Source: an uncultured Christensenellaceae bacterium (lineage in GTDB: Bacteria > Bacillota > Clostridia > Christensenellales > UBA3700). Taken from it: DNA of 64,000 nt. Positions 35,228-45,093 of the stretch are shown piece after piece (the first letter of the stretch is position 1; each line of letters begins with the position of its first letter). Both the position numbers and the translations under genes were made by a program. The stretch is from the NCBI GenBank assembly GCA_944376205.1, contig CALWBV010000005.1, positions 62,001 through 126,000 of the forward strand. The letters are read 5' to 3'. The notes beneath the pieces were generated by a model. It saw only the letters and a list, made by a program, of their open reading frames with translations, made no database searches and was not told the DNA's origin.

Positions 35228-35881
35228 TTATTTTTCCTCATAACTTAATTTGATTCCAAACGTCTCAAAATCTTCAACAGTATCTTCTCTAAACATCTCA
35301 ACCAACCAATACAATCCGCCCATCAAATCAGCACCATTATCATCAATGATTGAAAAATACAAATCTTGTCCATAAATACCGTCTGTGTCTACATTCCATA
35401 TCAAATTAAACTCACAATAACCATTTTTGTATGCAGAGCTACCTACTTCTATCTTTATTGCGCAATTGTACTTTTTACACAATTCGTGACAATTTTCTAG
35501 AATTTGCTTAACAGAATATCCATTATCTTCCACAATATTGATACCTACATTTTCACTTTTCACATTGTCATATTCTTCATAAACCTCACCATTATAATTG
35601 TCAAAATAATCAACACAACTACTCTCTGAAATGCCAATAGCTTTGTTTACTTCATCAAAATGCAACTTCAATACATCTGTTGGCATTGTAATATTTATAT
35701 CAGATACATTAGCATTTTGTGTGTAATATAAAAGATCGTCTAAACTTTCATAATTTAAATTAAATTGCGGATATATGTCTCTGATAAAATCTCCAAATTC
35801 TTGAATTGTGTTTGGTACATAATCCAAACCGACCTTTTTTGCTACCATTTGTGCTAATTCTTTAATTGTTGTTGTTTTCAT
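35228..35881 (-). CDS. Unknown acidic protein of the MoxR-VWA-LRR operon
   Basis: 217 aa, acidic (many Asp/Glu/Tyr/Asn), no membrane helix, no motif recognised. N-terminus KTTTIKELAQMVAKKVGLD may be a small helical bundle; the C-terminal half alternates strands and turns (CEFNLIWNVDTDGIYGQDLY). Start 35881 is fixed by AAGGAG; earlier in-frame starts lie before it. Placed between the WYL-like regulator and the Cys-cluster protein, all on the same strand. Confidence 0.75.
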   Translation of the reverse strand: MKTTTIKELAQMVAKKVGLDYVPNTIQEFGDFIRDIYPQFNLNYESLDDLLYYTQNANVSDINITMPTDVLKLHFDEVNKAIGISESSCVDYFDNYNGEVYEEYDNVKSENVGINIVEDNGYSVKQILENCHELCKKYNCAIKIEVGSSAYKNGYCEFNLIWNVDTDGIYGQDLYFSIIDDNGADLMGGLYWLVEMFREDTVEDFETFGIKLSYEEK

Positions 35882-35974
35882 ATTAAATCTCCTTGTCGTT
35901 AAATCTTTTGTGCCTTTATTATACATGCTCTTTCATTGCTATACTATGTCAAAAACGGGAGTGTGCTAATTTTT

Positions 35975-36598
35975 TTAAATTATCTCAAAATCAATCATAG
36001 TATTTAAGTAATATTCTTTCCTTTGTTTATCTTCCATAACTATTAATATTAATTGATTATCCTTCATATAATAATCAATCGCTTGTAATATCTTTATATC
36101 AGAAAATTCATATTCGTTTCCTATTTTCTTAAATTGCTTACACTTAAACAATTTATTTTCATCCATTGCTTTTAAGAATACTCTGAAATTGCTGAGTTGA
36201 TTAATTTTAGATTTTTCGCAATTAATTTTTTCTTTGTATTTTTTTGCATATTCTATACTTTTATAGCATATTGACATATTTTCAAGGGCATCTATCATAT
36301 GTTTTGTTTCTTTTTTTGACAAATCCTTGTTGGATAAAATCATAGTCAATAAATATATCCACTCTTCTTTATTCAATCTCGATTTGCGCATAAAATAATA
36401 AGTGCTTTTACCTTTTTTTGTTTCAATATTATATCCATTGTCTATAAGTTCTTGAATCTTGCGATAAAATTGTTTTTCATTGATTGAATCAAACCCTTCG
36501 CTTGCTAAAATTTGTAAAATCTCTGCTTTGGTAAGCATATGCTCATCGTCTGTTTCTTCTTCAAAAATCTGCAATAATCTCAAAACTGTATTATTCAT
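35975..36598 (-). CDS. WYL-like transcriptional regulator
   Basis: 207 aa. Residues ~5-70 form a winged helix typical of WYL regulators: LLQIFEEETDDEHMLTKAEI, then QFYRKIQELIDNGYNIETKKGKSTYYF-type wing. The C-terminal part is shorter than a full WYL domain and its WYL motif is not clear, so this may be a truncated or diverged member. WYL regulators often head phage-defence operons and can bind nucleic-acid ligands. Start 36598 has AAGGAAA 7 nt upstream. It is the first gene of the operon ending in MoxR; 93 bp separate it from the next gene, enough for an operator. Confidence 0.7.
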   Translation of the reverse strand: MNNTVLRLLQIFEEETDDEHMLTKAEILQILASEGFDSINEKQFYRKIQELIDNGYNIETKKGKSTYYFMRKSRLNKEEWIYLLTMILSNKDLSKKETKHMIDALENMSICYKSIEYAKKYKEKINCEKSKINQLSNFRVFLKAMDENKLFKCKQFKKIGNEYEFSDIKILQAIDYYMKDNQLILIVMEDKQRKEYYLNTMIDFEII

Positions 36599-36799
36599 AG
36601 TCATTTCCTTATGATTTATATATATAATATTATAATAAACATAAGGTTTTTGCAATATCTTTGGGAATATTTTCATATTGTTTTTAATTTATATAAATTA
36701 AAAATCGTATGGTCAAATTCACCATATGACTTTACTAATATTTATTGATTATGATTAAAATCAACAAACGACATGGGCTTTGCCTAATTCTTTTTGATA

Positions 36800-39700
36800 C
36801 TATAATTTATCATTACGCAAAGCCTCAACTTCTCCTATAAATTTTTGTAAAAAAACTGCAGCTTTTTGTCTGTCAAGGTTATCATGTATCTTTTGATTAT
36901 CATAACTTCTTAAACAACTGTAACATGACGGTTTACATTGACAAGAATTGACTCTTTTTAATGCTGCTTGAAAAATATTATACAGCATCTTGCCGTCACT
37001 TGTAACCAATCGTCTCGAATGTCCTGCACCACCCGGAACGGAATCGTAAATTATTATAGAGTGGCTTAACTTATTTTCATATACCTTTCGTGATAAGCAC
37101 GCTTTAATATCTCTTCTTTCAATATTTAACTTATCTACCATAGCATATAAAATAGCATACATTGTCGAAACCATTGTATCGTAATCCGAGGTATCGCAAT
37201 TAAAACTAATCTTTGCCACATCAGTATTAAAAACATGATGTAAAGTATATTTTTTAAGTTCTTGGCAGCTACATAGACTTTGACTGAACAGACTTTCGTG
37301 TTTACCAATAGTATTTATAGTATGTGCGCCATTCTTTATCTTTTTATTAGCTTCTTTATCACCGCTGATAGTTTCATCACTTGCATAAGCAAATCCACAA
37401 GTAGGACAAACATAAAAAGAATTAGATGATTTTACTAGCAAAGAGTCATTGGTGGTGGATTCAACTAAAACCTCTATTCCATTAAATCTAAACTTAAACT
37501 TGTCTATTGTTTTTGCCTCTTTGTTACCTATATAGCAGTCTTCTGATTTGTAATTTTTCTCTTGTTTAGATAACGGGACTTCTTTAGCAATTCTTTCTGT
37601 AACAAAACCAGAGCGAGGTTCGATGCTTTCAGCAAAATCGTACTTATACATAATTTGTCCGCATGACGAACAAGCAAAACCTTCTTGCGAAATAGGCGTT
37701 TCGCTGAAATTGACTGCTTCGCACTCTTTATTAGGACATACTCCGATATATCCTGTATGCCAATCTTTTTTTGTTCCTATGTTACTCTTTTTTATGTATC
37801 TGCTTGTATAAAGTCTGCCGTCCGCAACCACTTCAGACGAAGGAGCGTATTCTGCGATAGCCACTTGCAAATCTCTTGAAAGTCTTAAGCTATCTATATT
37901 AGCTGCAGTAGTATTTTGTTCGAGTTCGACAGTATCAACCGGAAAGCCGTAGCGAGGCAAAATATTGCCTCTGGCCAAGAAATCAATCAGCTTATTCTTC
38001 ATATAGAATTCTTTTCTCCTTACACATTTAGCTGCAAGAGTATCTTCTTTTTCCCTTCTGTACTGTTTTATAAGTTTATCAAATTGATCCAAATTGCCTT
38101 CATATTCACGAATCAAAGATGTAAAAGTGCCACCCTGTCCGATGAAATCTTCTAACCAACCGAAGTTCTGTATTCCAAGACGATTATGCAAATTGTCAAT
38201 ATCGGGAATGGAATGAATTAACATATCCTTTAATCGTTCAGGTTTGGTATTCAACCAATCTATGAATATTAAATATCCTTTTTCGTTAATAAACTTATCT
38301 GCTTGATTGTGATTATACAATTCAGCATTACTTGCAAAAAACATACTCAATGCAACTGCGTAAATATGACGTTTTACTATTTTTTCATTATCCACCTTAA
38401 AAAGCGGAGGAAGAATTGTACCGCTAATCATTTTTTCAGGCTCTTTAAAAAATGTCAGATCGTGCGAACTCAATTTTGCAAAAGTTAAGGCATAAGCAGC
38501 TGCGTTTACACTTCTGCCTGCACGACCGGCTCTTTGTGCGTAATTAGAAGGAAGTGGCGGAACGTCTCTTAAAAATACTGTTTCCAAATCGCCCACATCA
38601 ACACCCATTTCAAATGTTGTAGAACATGAAAGCGCATTTATTTCCTTCTTGATAAATTGTTCTTGATACGCAAGACTTTCTTTTTTGCTCAATTGTGCGG
38701 TATGCTCTTTAATGAATAACGGTGACATTCTATCGCTAAAATACAACTGCGCAAAATGGTTTCCACTATTTAGATAGTCGCAATTAACTTCAAAAGTTTC
38801 TCCACCACATCTCGGTGTTACGCAATGTCCGTTCATATTGAATTGCGATACTCTGCCGCATTTGCGGCACTGATACCATTTGACTGTTTTATCGCCCGTA
38901 ATCTTTACTTGAAAATATTTTGCAGGAAGAGCATACGTTTTATCTTTGTTTACATCTAACAACGGATATTCATCATTCTCTACCAAATAATCAAAATATA
39001 AATTTAAAAATTCTGCCGCCGTATTATCATCCACTTTCAAAAATTGTTTTACATAGTAAAGCCTATTAGTTTTAACAAACCTGTCCTCTTGACCCCTTAA
39101 ATGTTTAGGTGACCACTCGAAAACAGTAGACTTCTTTTTGTCAGGATTCTGAATTTTAGCAACAAATTTTTGAGAAGGAGTATAGAAGATATATTCTCTA
39201 TCATTGTCGTTAATATCAGTATCGCTATTTGTTAAAACGGCACCATTTTTAACAATTTCAAACACAAGTAAATCAAGAAGATTTGCCACAGAATCCTTAT
39301 CGACATTGTACTGTTGTGCAATGCCTTCAACGAGTTCTTCTGTGTTACCCAAATAATGAAATTGCAGTATCCCTAGCCTAGTCATTGACGTTGCCGAATT
39401 AAAACGAGCTAACTCATTCAACATAGCTACCCAAGCGTTTTCATTGCTCACAGTAGTTAAGTTACTGTTGTCTTTATTATTCTCGGCAAACGTTCTTCGG
39501 TTAGAAAAGAAAGAGGTTAATTTAGTAACAAAATCTGAAATAGTAAAAACATCGTTAACTATATTGTTTTTATTTTGTTTAATGATTTGATATATTCCGC
39601 GACGTCTCAAAAATTCTTGATAGCTTTTACCTAAATAACAGGCAAATTTAGCCGCTTCTTGTCGGCTATCCGAAAACGCTAAAAACTGTCTGCTTGTTTT

Positions 39701-41635
39701 TTTAGATTTCTTTTTCCCTTCTTTTGCTATTTTTAACAAAAAATTAGATTTTGTTTCTTGTAAAGTATCATCTTCAAAAGATATTTCCGGCAATTCTTCA
39801 TATAGAGATGTAGCTAATACGCCAGTTGCCGCATCGTTTCCTAAATAAAACCGTTTATATGTTCCAATATGACAATTGCCGCATTTTGCCTCCGCACCCG
39901 ATAAGGGCGCCTTTATCACTTCAATATACTTATCTACACCGCAATCGCACGGAACGTTTTTAATTCTTTCTTTTGGAATTATCGCCCCGCATCTCTTACA
40001 TAGAAAAAATCTTTCCGCTTTAGAATTTTTATCGTTATCTTCAGTTTGAACTGTTTCATCCTCTATATCGTTGTTTTCTTCAGATGCAAGAAAAAAATAC
40101 TCTATTTTATCATCAAACGTATTCGCTTGTTTTAGCTGATTATCCTCAATTTTGCCTATAATCGCATACTTACCGCATTCTCCGCACAGCGCAACTTCAA
40201 ATACAGCATATTCAGAACCTTTTTCAAAATAAGTTTTTTGCCTTGTTAAAAACAATTTTTTATCGTTATTCAATGCGACAAAACAACCTTCTAGACTTCG
40301 TATAAAGAAATGGTATCTTGCATCAATAAGAGCTTTACCGTTTTTTTGCGCACGTGTACAGATGGATACGAACGCAATGGTGGTATCCATATCAGCCAAA
40401 AGTTTTTGTTTTATATGCTCAAGTGAAATTACTCTTCCGTCAATACTTCTCAACCTTTGATATAAATTAGTGCTTAAAATAAAGTCATATAATAATTCGG
40501 TTTCTGACTTACTAACATCATAAACAATACCATACTTCGACAATACGGACGTTACTAAATTTTCTTCGTTTGCCAGCTCTTTTATCAATTCGCATGGATA
40601 GTCTTTTTTATCCTTTGAGGGAATAAATTTTTCTCTTGCGCCGCGAATAATATTATCTTTAGAAAAATCAACCCCGCAAAGATTATTTGCAAATTTAATT
40701 ATATCGTCATCCGAGTTGGTATCGGTCCCTAAAGTAGCACTAGTCAAAATAAACCTTGTTTCGCAAGAAGAAGATATTCTTGCTTTTAGTCGGCGCAACA
40801 ATATAGCCGTTTCTATTCCTGTTGCTCCGGCGTATACGTGCGCTTCGTCCAAAACAATAAATTTAAAATCGGAATTAGTAAATAAAACATCATCCTTCGG
40901 TCTGAAAAGTAAGTGTTCTAACATTGCATAATTCGTAAACAGAATGTTAGGAGGAGTTTTCTTCATTTCAGCACGCGAGAGTTTTTCATTAGGAAGCCTT
41001 GTTCTTAATTTCTCAATATCTTCCTTCCCAAACATAGCTTCATAAACTGCAAGTGCGTTTTCCTCATCCTCTTCCGTGGCTCCGTTATACACGCCAAAAG
41101 TTATATCCGGATATTCCATCAATATCTTTCTTATATTTTTTATTTGATCATTAGCTAAAGCATTCATAGGATAAATGAATAATGCTCTTACGCCATCGTT
41201 TAAGGTTCCGTTCTCCTGTTCCCTTAACAATTCGTTGATTACCGGAATTAAAAAACAATTAGTTTTTCCGCTTCCGGTACCGGTAGATACAATAGCATTA
41301 TTACCTTTGACCAAAGACCGTATAGCTTTCTCTTGGTGTAGATATAGAGGTCTATCCAGCGGCAACTCTTTTTTTATCCTACTTGACGATATTTCTTTTT
41401 TATTTTCAAGTTGTCTGAATAATGGAGATAATACTCCTTCGTCTATCAATTGATTGATTGACTTACCACTTTGAAAAACATCGTTTATTTCAAGAAAAGG
41501 ACCGTTGGCAATAATATTATTTAGTTCTCCATTGAATTGTTCTCGTAATGTTTTATCTGCAAAAGAAAAAGATGTTTGAATGTAATTTACAAATTCTTCC
41601 TTTATGTTTTTTGATGCTTTTACCGGATTAAACAT
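36800..41635 (-). CDS. Giant DEAH helicase with Zn clusters and DUF1998 (DruE-like)
   Basis: 1611 aa superfamily 2 helicase of the COG1205/YprA type. Motif I TGTGSGKT (118-125), IYPMNALANDQ (154-164), DEAH (263-266), SAT (299-301), AFSDSRQEAA, and QRAGRAGR in the second RecA domain. Several zinc-ribbon Cys sets follow (C-R-K-C-G, C-P-N-K-E-C, C-P-T-C-G), then a DUF1998 region with YDSVPGGAGHSRRL and the Cys cluster C-Q-C-K-P-S-C-Y-S-C near the end. Its length and domain order match DruE, the common protein of Druantia anti-phage systems; DpdJ-like helicases are an alternative. Overlaps the 923-aa gene by 8 bp and follows a GGAGG site, so it is translated with it. Confidence 0.85.
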   Translation of the reverse strand: MFNPVKASKNIKEEFVNYIQTSFSFADKTLREQFNGELNNIIANGPFLEINDVFQSGKSINQLIDEGVLSPLFRQLENKKEISSSRIKKELPLDRPLYLHQEKAIRSLVKGNNAIVSTGTGSGKTNCFLIPVINELLREQENGTLNDGVRALFIYPMNALANDQIKNIRKILMEYPDITFGVYNGATEEDEENALAVYEAMFGKEDIEKLRTRLPNEKLSRAEMKKTPPNILFTNYAMLEHLLFRPKDDVLFTNSDFKFIVLDEAHVYAGATGIETAILLRRLKARISSSCETRFILTSATLGTDTNSDDDIIKFANNLCGVDFSKDNIIRGAREKFIPSKDKKDYPCELIKELANEENLVTSVLSKYGIVYDVSKSETELLYDFILSTNLYQRLRSIDGRVISLEHIKQKLLADMDTTIAFVSICTRAQKNGKALIDARYHFFIRSLEGCFVALNNDKKLFLTRQKTYFEKGSEYAVFEVALCGECGKYAIIGKIEDNQLKQANTFDDKIEYFFLASEENNDIEDETVQTEDNDKNSKAERFFLCKRCGAIIPKERIKNVPCDCGVDKYIEVIKAPLSGAEAKCGNCHIGTYKRFYLGNDAATGVLATSLYEELPEISFEDDTLQETKSNFLLKIAKEGKKKSKKTSRQFLAFSDSRQEAAKFACYLGKSYQEFLRRRGIYQIIKQNKNNIVNDVFTISDFVTKLTSFFSNRRTFAENNKDNSNLTTVSNENAWVAMLNELARFNSATSMTRLGILQFHYLGNTEELVEGIAQQYNVDKDSVANLLDLLVFEIVKNGAVLTNSDTDINDNDREYIFYTPSQKFVAKIQNPDKKKSTVFEWSPKHLRGQEDRFVKTNRLYYVKQFLKVDDNTAAEFLNLYFDYLVENDEYPLLDVNKDKTYALPAKYFQVKITGDKTVKWYQCRKCGRVSQFNMNGHCVTPRCGGETFEVNCDYLNSGNHFAQLYFSDRMSPLFIKEHTAQLSKKESLAYQEQFIKKEINALSCSTTFEMGVDVGDLETVFLRDVPPLPSNYAQRAGRAGRSVNAAAYALTFAKLSSHDLTFFKEPEKMISGTILPPLFKVDNEKIVKRHIYAVALSMFFASNAELYNHNQADKFINEKGYLIFIDWLNTKPERLKDMLIHSIPDIDNLHNRLGIQNFGWLEDFIGQGGTFTSLIREYEGNLDQFDKLIKQYRREKEDTLAAKCVRRKEFYMKNKLIDFLARGNILPRYGFPVDTVELEQNTTAANIDSLRLSRDLQVAIAEYAPSSEVVADGRLYTSRYIKKSNIGTKKDWHTGYIGVCPNKECEAVNFSETPISQEGFACSSCGQIMYKYDFAESIEPRSGFVTERIAKEVPLSKQEKNYKSEDCYIGNKEAKTIDKFKFRFNGIEVLVESTTNDSLLVKSSNSFYVCPTCGFAYASDETISGDKEANKKIKNGAHTINTIGKHESLFSQSLCSCQELKKYTLHHVFNTDVAKISFNCDTSDYDTMVSTMYAILYAMVDKLNIERRDIKACLSRKVYENKLSHSIIIYDSVPGGAGHSRRLVTSDGKMLYNIFQAALKRVNSCQCKPSCYSCLRSYDNQKIHDNLDRQKAAVFLQKFIGEVEALRNDKL

Positions 41636-44399
41636 CCTTCTTTACCTCCATTATAAAATAATCTATACTTCTGTTTTTTCTACCGTTAGTTTTCATTGAC
41701 ACGCTAATTTTGCCATTATTGTCTAATGTAAACTCGCTGTCATAATCAAAATTGTTACCATCTTTTATCAGTCCGTATCCGATATAGCACGTCCTATTTG
41801 TCCTTAACTCAATTCGTAATGGGTTAATCTGCACGTTTTGTCCTTTTTCGTCCCTGATAAATTTTATACTGGTCCTTAATCCGGTGTTATAATTAGTAAA
41901 GAAAAGTTCTCCAGAATACACATCGCTCCCTTCATATTCTCCTAAATACATTAATTTATTGATATATAACGGACGAATATTTTCCACCTCGGCAGAGTCT
42001 AATAGTTTTGCTTGTTGTAATATAAGCATTTTATTCTTAAAGCGTATACTTTTTTCATTGCCAAATACACATTTCTTTCTCAAACACGAAACTGTTTTTT
42101 TAATAAATCCTTTTGGCAAATAATTTACTTCCAATTCATAATAATCATCGTCAACCGTTAATGAATAAATCCTTTTTTTAGAATTATCGCAACTCACACT
42201 AACTAAAAGTTTATCTTCTCTATACAATTTAATTTCAAAATTAGATTTTTCGTCCCCGATAAAGTATTCAGGATTCCAATAAACTTTCTTTTCTAAACTA
42301 TTAACCTTTATTGGATCATCAATAAATTTTTCCTTTATTACTATAGATTCAAGCAACAATAATTCCTTATTTATTTTAATAAATAAAGGCAATTCTTCTA
42401 TCGTTTCTGTTTCTTTCAGTGAAAATAATAATTTGCCCAAATTATACTCCGAGGATTTTTCAGTTTCGTTTAAAAAATTATTTCCCAGTCCTACCGTATA
42501 AATTATTTCTTTAGGTACTTGAATTTGCAAAACAGAAGAGTTGTTATGTTTTTTATACCAAACAGGTGAATCCAGCGATACGCATTTCCATAATTCGTCG
42601 TCAATTTTCCATCTTATGGTTGGCGGATATACAATCACTTCTCCGTCTGCTATGGGAATATAAATTTCATTTAGCGATGCATCAAAATCTAAGAAACCAT
42701 CGTATTTATCCGTTTGAAATTTTACAGTTCCGTAAATATTTTTGCCGTAATAATACGGCTTGTCAAATTCTATCTTAATATTGTTAAACTTAACCAGATT
42801 CAGAGCCGCTACAACAGAATTATCACTATATTTAAAAATACATATGCGTTGTACTTCTCCTACATCAAGAAGACTTGAAATATTAAAGCGATGATGCCCT
42901 TCTAACTCTACGCTTTCAAAATCGGTTAATCTAAAAGAGGCATCATTATAGCGAACTCCAAATGCTTTAGTTTCAATTGAATCGATAATATCAACATATA
43001 AGTCGCCATCTATAATCTTATAATCCTCGCCATTAAGACGGAATAAAATATCGTTTCTTTCGCGAGCAAACAAATATAATTCTCTACTCGTCTTTTCATT
43101 TATAAAAAATACCGTTTTTGTTTTACCTTGTAATACTTCTCCTTCTATTGCTTTTATACTAAATATATTATTCGAAATGCGCTGTATATCGTCAGGATAG
43201 CGAGTTAATTCTCTAAAATCGTTTATGTAAAGATAGTAATTATCCGGAAGACAATCTTGTGCAACGATTTCCTTTTTATCATTGAGCAAAATAAAATCAC
43301 GCTTTAAAGTATCTTTAGAATCGTATAAAACTTTTCCGCTATGTGTTATTTTGACGTTTATATTGTTTAGATCCAAGGTATGCAATGCTTTCAATGAAAT
43401 ATCAAACGGTTTAGTCCCCATCAGTATTCCCGAACCTGAAGTATACATATCTTGACTAAATATTAAAATACCGTTAGATTGAATTTCGACAATAGGTTCA
43501 CAGATAAATTCTGACAGCAATCTAAACGAGGGTATATGCAATTTAACATCGCCATCCTCGATAATATATCTTGCCCTGATTTGCGCATAATCTGTTATAA
43601 TCTTTTCTTTAGCAAACTTTCTGCATTTTCTTTCCTGACCAAAAGAATCTTCTTTTATTGACCACCATTCAATAATTAACAAGTTCAGATACGTATCTTT
43701 TGTTATCGGTTCGCTGTTAAAAAGCGTATTTATGGAACATATAGTATCATCAATGAGCGAAATAAATATATCCGGTCTGTCTTTAATCAAACCAGTTATG
43801 CTCGCTCTTAATGCATAAGCATGACTGCCGATTTTCAGGTCTTCATTTTCTTCAATTATACCGCTTAATTTATTTTTTAGACTTTGTGCAATCAACGTAA
43901 AAGCACTATCATTTTTTACATATTCTTGATTTAAGTCATCGCAATATATTCTCCAACACATATCAAAAAATGAAAAAAATGTTTCTTTGGAGGCCATAGC
44001 ATGACTTGTTATAGTTGCATAATATTTTTTTGTAAAGCATTCGAAATAAAAAATCTTATTCCCTGCCGTAAGACTTTCGTAAACATCTTTTATTATTTTA
44101 TATGCTTTTCCTATCGGTTCGTTTTCTAAAGATTTTCTTCCCAATAATTTTTTATAAAGAAAATCTAACCAAGTATCCTCATTAGAATTCCATTGCTTTG
44201 TTAAATTTACAAGGACAACAAAAGTCAAATTATATTGTATAGGACTCAAAATTGCTCCCCATGTATTACAAACATAGCTGAACGATCGACTCAATTCCTC
44301 TATCATTTCGGAAATTTCGTCATCAGTAAAAATATAGTTACCGACAAAGGTTTCATTCATAGCACTTTCAATCTTCTTTTGCAATTCCTGATTCATCAT
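41628..44399 (-). CDS. Large unknown protein paired with the helicase (DruH-like by context)
   Basis: 923 aa. N-terminal ~270 residues are helical (SPIQYNLTFVVLVNLTKQWN, ECFTKKYYATITSHAMASKE), while ~300-900 is strand-rich and may be a series of beta-sandwich or Ig-like domains (repeated patterns such as GKTKTVFFINEKTSRELYLF). No catalytic motif seen. It precedes and overlaps the DUF1998 helicase, the arrangement of DruH-DruE in type III Druantia; I base the link on order and size, not on recognised sequence. Two in-frame ATGs are adjacent (44399, 44396); AAGGA fits the second slightly better. A promoter with TTGTTA and TATACT lies at 44439-44412. Confidence 0.7.
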   Translation of the reverse strand: MMNQELQKKIESAMNETFVGNYIFTDDEISEMIEELSRSFSYVCNTWGAILSPIQYNLTFVVLVNLTKQWNSNEDTWLDFLYKKLLGRKSLENEPIGKAYKIIKDVYESLTAGNKIFYFECFTKKYYATITSHAMASKETFFSFFDMCWRIYCDDLNQEYVKNDSAFTLIAQSLKNKLSGIIEENEDLKIGSHAYALRASITGLIKDRPDIFISLIDDTICSINTLFNSEPITKDTYLNLLIIEWWSIKEDSFGQERKCRKFAKEKIITDYAQIRARYIIEDGDVKLHIPSFRLLSEFICEPIVEIQSNGILIFSQDMYTSGSGILMGTKPFDISLKALHTLDLNNINVKITHSGKVLYDSKDTLKRDFILLNDKKEIVAQDCLPDNYYLYINDFRELTRYPDDIQRISNNIFSIKAIEGEVLQGKTKTVFFINEKTSRELYLFARERNDILFRLNGEDYKIIDGDLYVDIIDSIETKAFGVRYNDASFRLTDFESVELEGHHRFNISSLLDVGEVQRICIFKYSDNSVVAALNLVKFNNIKIEFDKPYYYGKNIYGTVKFQTDKYDGFLDFDASLNEIYIPIADGEVIVYPPTIRWKIDDELWKCVSLDSPVWYKKHNNSSVLQIQVPKEIIYTVGLGNNFLNETEKSSEYNLGKLLFSLKETETIEELPLFIKINKELLLLESIVIKEKFIDDPIKVNSLEKKVYWNPEYFIGDEKSNFEIKLYREDKLLVSVSCDNSKKRIYSLTVDDDYYELEVNYLPKGFIKKTVSCLRKKCVFGNEKSIRFKNKMLILQQAKLLDSAEVENIRPLYINKLMYLGEYEGSDVYSGELFFTNYNTGLRTSIKFIRDEKGQNVQINPLRIELRTNRTCYIGYGLIKDGNNFDYDSEFTLDNNGKISVSMKTNGRKNRSIDYFIMEVKKDV

Positions 44400-44411
44400 T
44401 TCGTCCTTATA

Positions 44412-44439
44412 AGTATACTTATATTTATCATTTTAACAA
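44412..44439 (-). promoter_or_regulatory. Promoter of the two-gene helicase unit
   Basis: Minus strand: TTGTTA (44439-44434), 16-bp spacer, TATACT (44417-44412), about 12 nt before the ATGs. Confidence 0.6.
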
Positions 44440-44673
44440 GTTTCACATTACGTTCTATTAATGAATTACTAGTATTGATCTTGCAACAAATTTGCTTATA
44501 TACCCTAAAATGCCATAATTCATACATATATTAAAATGAATATAACTAATTTCTCTATATTAGCAATTTAGCGATAAAATATTACCATATCAATAATAAC
44601 ACAAAATTCTAAATGCGTCAATAAGTACGCCCTTCAGAGATTATTTTATTGACCTAATCATTTTTGGCACCAT

Positions 44674-44733
44674 GACGTGTGCTTGTCATAGACAAGTGGC
44701 GTCGCTTCGCTCCGCCAGACAAGCACACGTCAG
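44674..44733. repeat. 15-bp perfect inverted repeat with nested hairpin
   Basis: TGACGTGTGCTTGTC (44674-44688) and GACAAGCACACGTCA (44719-44733) are perfect complements; the 30-bp loop contains TGGCG/CGCCA as an inner stem. It sits upstream of the mobile module and could be an origin, a transfer site or a barrier terminator. Confidence 0.85.
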
Positions 44734-44753
44734 AATAACTCTTTGACTTGCTA

Positions 44754-44837
44754 AAATGAAAGCGAGAAGCAAGCGAAGTTGCCCGCTAATCCGCTTGGGC
44801 ATACTTTCGCTTTTTGCCTTCTCGCTATTTTCATTTG
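44754..44837. repeat. Second nested palindrome, candidate origin structure
   Basis: Outer arms GCGAGAA (44763-44769) / TTCTCGC (44820-44826), extended imperfectly by AATGAAA / TTTTCATT; inner arms AGCGAAGTTGCCC / GGGCATACTTTCGCT. Together with the preceding repeat it makes ~165 bp of cruciform-forming DNA, typical of replication or transfer origins used by HUH proteins. Confidence 0.7.
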
Positions 44838-45093
44838 TATTGCAATGTCTGTTAAGATATTGTGTTTTCTCTACCTCCGTATTTGCCTTTTCGTTTGGCA
44901 TTGTCGCATAAGTCTCTCAAAAGTAAACGGTCGAAATATCCTTGTTTGGTATTCAATGCATATTGGATATTAAGCAAGGATTTTTCTTTGTCCCGTTGAC
45001 TTTTGAATATTGACCTTTATTGTTGTTTTTCATTAATCGTCTTATGCTCCTTTTCTGCCTGCCGAAAGGCAAATAGACTTGGAGGTAAAGAAA

